Below are positions 56,917-64,000 of a stretch of 64,000 nucleotides of DNA, in pieces. Below the pieces are notes generated by a model, which made no database searches, was not told the origin of the DNA, and was given only the letters and a program-made list of their open reading frames with translations. Within the stretch, counting starts at the first letter, position 1, and each line of letters opens with the position of its first letter. Location: positions 629,151,240 through 629,215,239 of the forward strand of contig NC_081415.1 in assembly GCF_030272615.1 (NCBI RefSeq), written 5' to 3'. The position numbers were made by a program, and so were the translations under genes. This DNA comes from Cryptomeria japonica (taxonomy: Eukaryota; Streptophyta; Pinopsida; Cupressales; Cupressaceae).

Positions 56917-56924
56917 TTATAAAA
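56917..56924 (+). promoter_or_regulatory. TATA box in the long LTR
   Basis: GTTTATAAAAGAAACC, about 570 bases before the LTR end. This is the expected spacing for R plus U5. Confidence 0.6.
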
Positions 56925-57495
56925 GAAACCACAAGAGTAGTTGTTTGGGTTAGCCAAGTTAGCATTTGTGAAGGAGGAAGCATGGCATGGGATGTGTGGA
57001 TTCATGCTTGGTCACATGGAGTGCTTGGTTATGGCTGGGTTTTTGAAGGCTTTCCATATTTGTAATGTAATGGACACATTGTTGATAATACATGGTGGAT
57101 GATGCTTTTAGAGGCTAGGCTTTTCCCTCATGAGGTTTTTCCCAGGATATATCTTGTGTCACATTTTCATGGGTATGTTGTCTATTCTTTTCATGTGGAT
57201 TCTATGTGTTGATTTGATTGAAATCTTAAATGGGTTAGGTGGAAATTGTCATAAAGATGGCTGAAAGTTTCCTTTCAAGGAGTACAATATCTAAGAGTCG
57301 TCATACCACAAGAAGCACAAGAACAATGGAAGTTATATGTGATCATGGAATAAGGAGTTTCAATTAATATTATACATGCTTATTGTTTTGTTTGCATTAT
57401 TCTATTGATATTTGTTAGAATTATTTAGCTAGAATAGGGATTCATGTTTTTCTTATTATTTCTAGTTAAGCAATGATGAATTTTATGCTTATACA

Positions 57496-57512
57496 TTTGG
57501 TGAACCTAACAT
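57496..57512 (+). other. Primer binding site, Tat type
   Basis: TTTGGTGAACCTAACATG directly after the LTR end, differing from the site at 29945 by two transitions. Confidence 0.68.
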
Positions 57513-58439
57513 GAATAATAACTAATTAACACTCTATGTTTCTTTTGTGTTTTTTGTATAATTGCATGGATTTTGAGAATTTTTGCAGGTTTTGTATGGA
57601 TTTTGCAGGTGGACCTAAATATTTTGCATTCATTCAGATAGATTACCGCATTTGTATAGACTGATTTACACATGCATTTAGACATTATCGCACATTCGTG
57701 CAGACATGATTACGCATTCATCCAGACTATTTTTCATATTCATAGTTATTAATTATGTATGTTGTTAATTGTGTTTTCTCAACTTTTTATTCTCTATTAT
57801 GTCTAATTCATCATTAAATTCTGCAAATATGAAGATTTTATCTTAAATATTTCTTTAAATATATAATATCTCATGGCATGCAAAGTGAAGTTTAAGATTT
57901 AAGGTGCTTGAAGAATAGCTGAACATAAAAGGCAAGCCACACATTACTAGTGAATCCTGAAAGCACAAAAAGAATACAAGACTCAAAAGAACAAGAAACT
58001 CTTTCTAAATTTGACAACCTTGTTCTATCATGTACATACTAAAATACAATTTAATCAACATAGATTGGCTAATGAGAGATATGCCTAGGCATTAACATTG
58101 GATTTTGCAGGTTTCTGGTTTGTCTTTATTTTCTGTTAGGTTTCTAATCCTCTATTTTTTTGTTTTGCATTCATGTTGTTAGTGTCACACAATCATCCTA
58201 ATAGAATTGTGCAATCGTCTTGTCAAGATTACGCATTTGTTCAGTCGGGTTTCTGCATTCATTAGTTTTATGTTTTGCATTCATTTTGTAGATTATTGGT
58301 TCTGTTTTCTAGTTTTTTGTGTGGTTTTCTAGTTACTGATTCCCTACTTGTAGTGTGTGGTGAAAGTATAGAGAAGGCGTGATCATTCCTGGTTATTTTG
58401 AGACTACTGATACTTTGATTACATGATCATTTAGGGTAA

Positions 58440-58620
58440 ACTAACTTTTGAATTTTGTGTTTAAAATTGACATGCATAATCTCACACTTCATCTTGGTGC
58501 TTAAAATAAATCTTGGAATTAAAATTGACATGCATGATCTCACACTTCACTTTGGTGTTTAAAATAGACATGCACATGTGTATCTCACACTTTGTTTTGG
58601 GCTTTGAAATTGATGTGAAT
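58440..58620. repeat. Three diverged tandem units in the leader
   Basis: TTTAAAATTGACATGCATAA/GA followed by TCTCACACTT recurs at about 58458, 58520 and 58558, in units of roughly 40-65 bases. Confidence 0.65.
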
Positions 58621-59599
58621 CTTCCTTATCAATAGAATAAATCACACATTGCGATATATAAGGGAAAAAGAACTTTTTTGTGTCTAGGGTGGACCCATTG
58701 TTGCATTAAGTACCTTTCCACCTACCTTCAAGGTCTTGGGAGAGAGGAAAAGGTGATAACGACACCCACTTTTTTTTCTTTTAGTAGTTAAGGGATATCT
58801 TTGATTGGGGATTTCATCATCTCACAGAGGTATTTTGAATTGGGATGCATTGGGGATATCATCTCTCTCAGCTTAATCTCGAACAGGTTTTTCGAACTAC
58901 TGTGTAAACATACTGGGCAAGCGGCTACAGTGTTGAGTGAATTCAACGTATGTGGATGTCTTCTTTGCACCAATAATATTAACTAAAGCCTTAAGTGTCT
59001 CACTCTAATACTTCATCATTAGATCAAGGCCCCTAAAAATTACAATTAGAACAAACTTAGTAGCCAAAATCCCACATTCATTGATTTAGGGAGTATAGAT
59101 CATACCTCATAGATACCCTTCATGTACCTTGCATTATGAGACATACATACCTTAGTGACAAGGTCTTTGTATCTTCGGGGTAAGAGAGACTGGCATGTCC
59201 AAGAACTGTGTATCGTGGAGTGGAGCCAGTGCTACCAGACTCTCTAGTTATTCATCTTGTTTCGGTATTGCTTAAGGGCCTCTTTGAATGGTTTGTAATA
59301 TCCAACCTAAGATTGTCTGCTATTTTTTTGTATGTATCATTGTGTTAAACTATTATTGAGTCAGTATTGATCTTGGGCTATTTTAGGCCCTACCTTGCAT
59401 AGCTCTTAATTCTTAGAGTGTGTTAGAACATAATTCATCCAGCTATACTTATCTTCAAACAATGTTCTCATAATTGAAAAAAAGACTTGTCCCACAGAGT
59501 TACTAAAATAAAGTCTATCTTGAAACATTAAACAGTCCAACAAAGTCCAAAATTTTCATAGCAAAGACATCTTACATACATGTGACCATAGGATTTCTA

Positions 59600-59850
59600 G
59601 AGTCCTTAGGTTTTATATTAGTCCTTGCATCATCCTCATTATAGTCTTCATTTAAGTCCTTACTTTACATTAATCCTTACATCATCCTCATTATCATCCT
59701 CATATATAGTCCTCATTATCATCCTCATTATAGTCCTTACATTGCACAAGTACTTACATAGTCCTAATTTACGTCCTCACATTGCACCAGTCCTTGTATA
59801 GTCCTTATTATAGTCTTTACTTTTCATAAAGTCCTTGCAGTCCTTTTTCT
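59600..59850. repeat. AGTCCTTAC / CATCCTCATTAT repeat tract
   Basis: More than ten interspersed copies of AGTCCT(T/A) and ATCATCCTCATTA motifs, irregularly spaced and pyrimidine-rich on the plus strand, just before gag. Confidence 0.75.
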
Positions 59851-59917
59851 CCCCTTTGAGAAACCTAATCTAGTGTCGAACGATGGTCAATGAGAAATCC
59901 TTGATGATTTAGATAAC

Positions 59918-62272
59918 TTGGCTTGGGAATTAAAGACAAGTGCACCTCAATACATAGAAGTCAAGTTTGAAATAAATCGAGAGTATAAGATTACCCACAT
60001 AATTGATAAAGAAATAGCAGAAGAACTCCTTCAACAAGATCTTAAGAGACTTACATTACAAACACCCCAACGAAGTCCACAACAAGTTCCACGTCCTAAT
60101 CCCCAATAGAGAGATAGGTCTAGTTTTGCATACATCACTTTTCTTTGGTCTATAGTCTTGCATTCATATTCTAGATTTGTCATAATATTTCATTAGGTCT
60201 TAGTGTTCCTCATATAGAAAGCTTAAATTCCCATCACAAGATCAAAAAAAGAAAAGGGTAAAATGGATCCAAACAATGACCCGTCAATTAACCCTACTTG
60301 GAACATGGATATGTTAAATAGTCAAAACTATGAACAGTTGAATCCTTATGTCATGCCAAAAATACAAGAGCTACAACAAAACTTGACACGTGAAGAAATT
60401 GAGGCCACTCAACAAGACCCACACATCCTAATGATTCTAAATGTTGTTATAAATAATGGCAAAGATAGGTATATTTCTTTGTTATTACAAAATGGTACCA
60501 AGTTACCTCAAGTTTTTGATGTCATAACAATCTTACCACCAGGAATCACCTTAAGTCAAAATAGTAGCCATGTACCCAATGCAACACAAACACAAGTTAT
60601 GACTTCAAGTTCCTCCCAAAGTGCACCAACATCATCAACTCAAGCAACTTTGGTGTCAAACACAAGTTCTCAAGCATGTGCATCATCCTCAACTATGAAT
60701 GTTATCACATAAAGGCAGGCTACCATAACTTCTCAAACCACACCAGTGATATCAAGTGCCTCTGTACCAAGTAAAACTCAAGCCTCACATGTTTTTCACA
60801 TGACAAGTACAACACAACCTCTGGTATCTCACTCAATAGGCTCCATATATAATCATCGGAACATGAATCCAAGTTATGCTAATATAATGGGTGCAACTCA
60901 ACCCAACATTGGTTCACAATTTGCTTATTTCACAACACCTAGCAGAAGTCACAACACACAAAATTACTATTATGGTACATTTCAATAATCTCCTATTTAT
61001 ACTACCACTAATCCTTTTGTGGAGAACATACATGCACAGAGTGAACCATTAACTCAAACAGAAATTCTAACCCAACAAGCAAAGAATCTCCAACAACAAG
61101 TGACAACTATGCAAACCAGTAATGACAAAAAGAGTTATACAATGTAGGACTTATATCCTTATCCCTTTGATCATACACTATACATTCCCACTTTCCCTTC
61201 ACACATTAAAACACCAAAATTCAATAGATATAGAGAGAAAGGTGATCCTAGGGATCACATCAAAGAATTTTTTACTGCATTTATAGAGGTTGCACATGAG
61301 GACACCTATCTAATGAGATTGTTCCCTAAGAGTCTTGGAGGTTCAGCTTTGGAATGGTTTTCACACATTCCACCAAAGATCACATCATGGGGTGAGCTAG
61401 CTGAACAATTCATTGCAAATTTCTCACAGAACATTGATACCTCAGTCACATTGATGGATCTATGCGCTACAAAACAAAAGGGAAATGAAACCTTCGCATC
61501 CTTTTTACAATGGTGGAGATCTCTCTACCGAAGATGCAAGATTAATATTCTAGAAACTAAGCAAGTTGACATGTTTTCAGAGAACTTGATTCCATAGATT
61601 AAATACCCAATACAAATGCAATGTTTGACCTCATTCAAATAAATTATGGAAAAAGCCTTAAAATGTGAGAAAGGGCTTGTAGAGAAAGGTATTATAAAAT
61701 ATGGATGTTCTACAAATAACACAAACAATGATAAACCTAAGCTCTAGTCAAGAAAGAAGAATGTGACTAGTGACGATGTTGTGGACACTCATATAGTGAA
61801 CAAGGCTCAACCAACTATGTTTTTGCAAGCACCGGTCCAATTACCCTTTTAGAATAAAAGTCCATATCCAAAAAATAATGCAGTGTCAACAAATGCAAAC
61901 TCTACACCAACTACAAATACAAGATACCCAAGAATGAATGCTCCAAGAAGGAATTACATGCCACTGGGAGAGCCCATTGAATCAGCATTCAATAAATTGA
62001 TACAAACAAATGTGATAACATTGCCAAAGATTAGAGTTTACGAACCAAGTCCTTTCAAACCAAACTAGTGGAATGACAATGATTTCTATGACTAACATTG
62101 CACAAAGGGTCATAAGACCGCATGTTGCTACAAGTTGAAGAACCTAATTCAGTATTTGATAAACCAAGGTGATATCATAATGGACACAAACAAAGTTTCA
62201 GCGAACACAAATCACATCATCTTTAAAGACCCTTTTGGAAAACATGACAAAGACAAGGCATCAACATTATGA
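59918..62272 (+). pseudogene. gag: Tat/Ogre-type gag
   Basis: One plus-strand frame (no frameshift) broken by about nine stops, including 60107, 60710, 60986, 61145, 61595 and 62066. The N-terminal part has KITHIIDKEIAEELLQQ. A Ser/Thr/Gln-rich low-complexity linker spans 60560-61130. The Gag capsid domain is at 61190-61590: TPKFNRYREKGDPRDHIKEF, LFPKSLGGSALEWFSHIP, SWGELAEQFIANFSQN. Near the end a zinc-knuckle-like HCTKGHKTACCYKLKNLIQ box (62093-62150) lies in the same position as in other Tat Gags. Gag would form the particle; this copy cannot. Confidence 0.85.
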
Positions 62273-62340
62273 ACACAATGATAATCTTGAAAATAATTGT
62301 CCAGGAAATTTGATGTCCCTATCAAAATTTTAGTCATTTT

Positions 62341-63639
62341 GAATTAATAACACTCTATGTTCTTACCCTCAAGGTTTAGGGTTCTGGGTTTATGTGTTTT
62401 CGGGTAAGTCTTTTGTTAAAAAAACCCAAAGCTTGTTATGTTTCTTTACTACCTTTTGAACTTAAAGGGAGGGTCTTTTTCGTCGTTGAGGGGACTTGGT
62501 CTTTTTCTCCTAGCTGTTATTTCTTATGGCAGTGTTTTGAAATTTCCCTGTCTGCATCTTTTTCACTATGGTTGGGCCCCCTTTAATATTTTAGTGGATA
62601 TTATTTTCCCTAAGTTCGGCCTAAATATTTGGGCTAATGTATCTATGATTAATGATTGGACAACTAAAGGTTCCATAATTCTGCACATGCATCAAGTGGA
62701 AGGCGATGTTTTAACCCAAGCAGGAAGATACACGAAGGATAGTGATCAATATTAAGCGGTTGTTGTAGCTGGTTTGTAAAGGGCGAACGGATCTGACGGC
62801 CTTCGCAATCCCGCAAAGGAAGCTACAGGGAAGTTAAGGACCATGACATCACAAGATGATGCCATGTGTCCCAAGCAATCCAAGAAGGTTCGACAGTGGG
62901 GCCGCTATCAGAATTGAGCTGCAAGATGATTGGATGATGCTCGATCAGACCTTTCATGCACCTTTTTTCCACAGTGAAAGGTTAATATCATATTGATTGA
63001 TGGTGATCGCGCGATGTGCCATGTTGGAAAAAATCTATGATGGACGAAGAATGTATTTCAAAGTAGAGGTGATAAAGATTGTTTATTGTCACTCGCATAG
63101 GAAAATAAGGGCAGGAGGAAATAAGCTTGTCGACATAAGATGAATAAAGATAAGTCAAGACATGTGGACGTCGACTGATTTTCAAGAAACCCATTCTAAA
63201 GTTTGTTTTATGAGTCGAAGTGAATTGGCAAGCAATGCTGGCAAGTTTTTACGGAGCTCTATTAGCAAGTTCCATCGCCATGACAATGAGAGATTGAGAT
63301 TTCATTAAGCATAATGGGATAAGGATATTTTATGAGTTTGCAATGAAGTGATCAAGGACCTGTCAATAAGATCATAGGTTGTGTATTGTCAAGGATTCTC
63401 ACAGATAGGTAAGAATCAAGAAATTGTCTCCGAGAAAATTTCAAAAGGATGGGGACTTTATATCCAAAAAAGAGATTCTAAAACAGAAATTGTGCAATCA
63501 AGAAAATAATATGATCAAAATAAAATCATTCACATAGGATGAGCTTTGTTAGAAGGTTGTGGATTGACAGTTTGAATTTGACAGTGTCCTGGATTTGAAG
63601 GATATGATTTCTTAAGTCTATTTTCTAGCTGGATGAGTA
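62341..63639. other. Unclassified repeat-like sequence
   Basis: Short ORFs at 62392-62755 overlap in different frames and show no recognised domain. In one frame DVLTQAGRYTKDSDQY continues past stops into RANGSDGLRNPAKEATGK, which could be a decayed coding remnant. I see no LTR ends. Confidence 0.4.
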
Positions 63640-64000
63640 GAAGGCAATGAAGTGATGATTTTTCATGCATGAGTACCACCAAGTGAGATAGTTTTGATTA
63701 TAAATATAGCCAAGTGTTGTTCTTAGCTGGTAGAAAGAACATAAATCTTATTATCTTCTAGGAAGGTTTTGAAAAGATGAGAATGATTTTTGAGCAATAT
63801 CGTGCAAGGAGCTACAGTGAGCTCTGTAATATTGGATGGAAATTATTATTGAGTGAGTATGCTTATAGTCAGTGGACCCTTGAAAGTTGATACAATAGTC
63901 AATGGAGGATTGAAATCCATTTTTCATCAGAACAAGCCCTACATGACACATCCTCTACCTCTCCTTTGCCACTGGTTGGTAGAGGGTTCTAGGAAGGGCC
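63640..64000 (+). repeat. Second copy of the 20.3-20.7 kb LTR-like family
   Basis: Ordered similarity to 20330-20700: GTGATGATTTTTCATGCATGAG, TTTTGATTATAAATA, AGCTGGTAGAAAGAA, TGAGTATGCTTATAGTCAG, CCACTGGTTGGTAGAGGG. Truncated by the window end. Confidence 0.6.

Larger units (their letters stand above)
52153..57495 (+). repeat. Apparent 5.3 kb 5' LTR of a Tat/Ogre-like element
   Basis: The left edge is the RT break plus TGTAGACACC; the right edge is CA before the primer site. The first 600 bases are AT-rich, 52920-53120 is GC-rich, and 53500-57250 is strongly T/G-rich on the plus strand. There is no second copy to compare, so an unrecognised insertion inside it is possible (for example one starting TGTTGGGAG at 53342). 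LTRs of this size are known for Ogre elements. Confidence 0.5.
57513..59917 (+). other. Untranslated leader of the Tat/Ogre-like element
   Basis: No recognisable ORF on either strand. It contains diverged short repeats (CGCATTCGTGCAGAC type at 57620-57730 and 58170-58270), a threefold repeat at 58440-58620 and a pyrimidine-rich repeat at 59600-59850. Confidence 0.55.
52153..62340 (+). mobile_element. Tat/Ogre-like gypsy element, 5' part (long LTR, leader, gag)
   Basis: Plus strand. It begins with TGTAGACACC exactly where an RT frame is broken, has an LTR promoter, and reaches an LTR end (TTATACA, 57495) followed by the Tat-type primer site. A 2.4 kb leader and a decayed gag with capsid domain and zinc-knuckle-like box follow to about 62270. 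Protease and the rest of pol are missing; the boundary near 62340 is uncertain. Confidence 0.68.

Noticed and set aside
62392-62755. Overlapping ORFs that might encode a secreted or membrane protein
   Set aside because: Hydrophobic stretches come from T-rich sequence; no family motif and no clear start context.

Overview
The window looks like intergenic heterochromatin from a seed plant with a large genome. It consists almost entirely of nested LTR retrotransposons and their fragments. I found no convincing host gene, tRNA, rRNA or CRISPR array. Plant origin follows from the element types: Copia and Ty3/gypsy elements primed by initiator-tRNA-Met, chromoviruses with chromodomains, Tat-lineage elements with a second RNase H, and a plant mobile domain (PMD) gene. 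A gymnosperm is possible from the style of the nest, but I cannot prove it.

Layout, left to right. (1) 1-14125 is a deep Copia nest. A minus-strand Copia deletion derivative (1-5402; LTRs about 1.4% different by eye, RT and RNase H missing) sits inside a plus-strand Copia (5403-9049; extra lysine-rich ORF and 3' LTR). That element sits inside a minus-strand Copia (9050-11064; gag with several zinc knuckles and 5' LTR), which in turn breaks a tandem array of LTR-leader-LTR-leader-LTR (11065-13432). Further left-over Copia pieces follow to 14125. (2) 14126-20150 is a Tekay-like chromovirus with a 3.3 kb LTR and decayed pol. (3) 20160-23424 holds a plus-strand LTR-like repeat and a Copia gag plus LTR remnant. 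(4) 23425-50872 is a three-level gypsy nest. An old minus-strand Tat element (internal part 23425-26728, LTR split into 26729-26801 and 49345-50872) was hit in its LTR by a minus-strand chromovirus (26802-49339, target duplication GAAAG). That chromovirus was hit in its own 3' LTR by a 12.7 kb plus-strand Tat element (28284-40971, target duplication CCATC). (5) 50873-52152 ends in an old Tat RT fragment, cut at 52152 by a plus-strand Tat/Ogre-like element whose apparent 5' LTR is 5.3 kb (52153-57495), followed by a leader and a decayed gag to about 62270. (6) 62341-64000 is unclassified repeat that ends in a second copy of the 20.3-20.7 kb LTR family.

The most interesting object is the 12.7 kb Tat element. 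Its first ORF starts 169 bp after the 5' LTR and has an acidic, repeat-bearing N-terminus in place of a recognisable Gag. Between pol and the 3' LTR it carries an antisense gene for a PMD protein that can be read as three exons with in-phase GT-AG introns, one containing a minisatellite. A second diverged copy of the Gag-less ORF lies at 23.6-26.5 kb, so that arrangement is a family trait rather than an accident.

Most coding regions are broken by in-frame stops. Where a consensus is clear, most of the stops fit C-to-T or G-to-A change (CAG, CGA or TGG becoming stops), as expected of methylated, silenced repeats.
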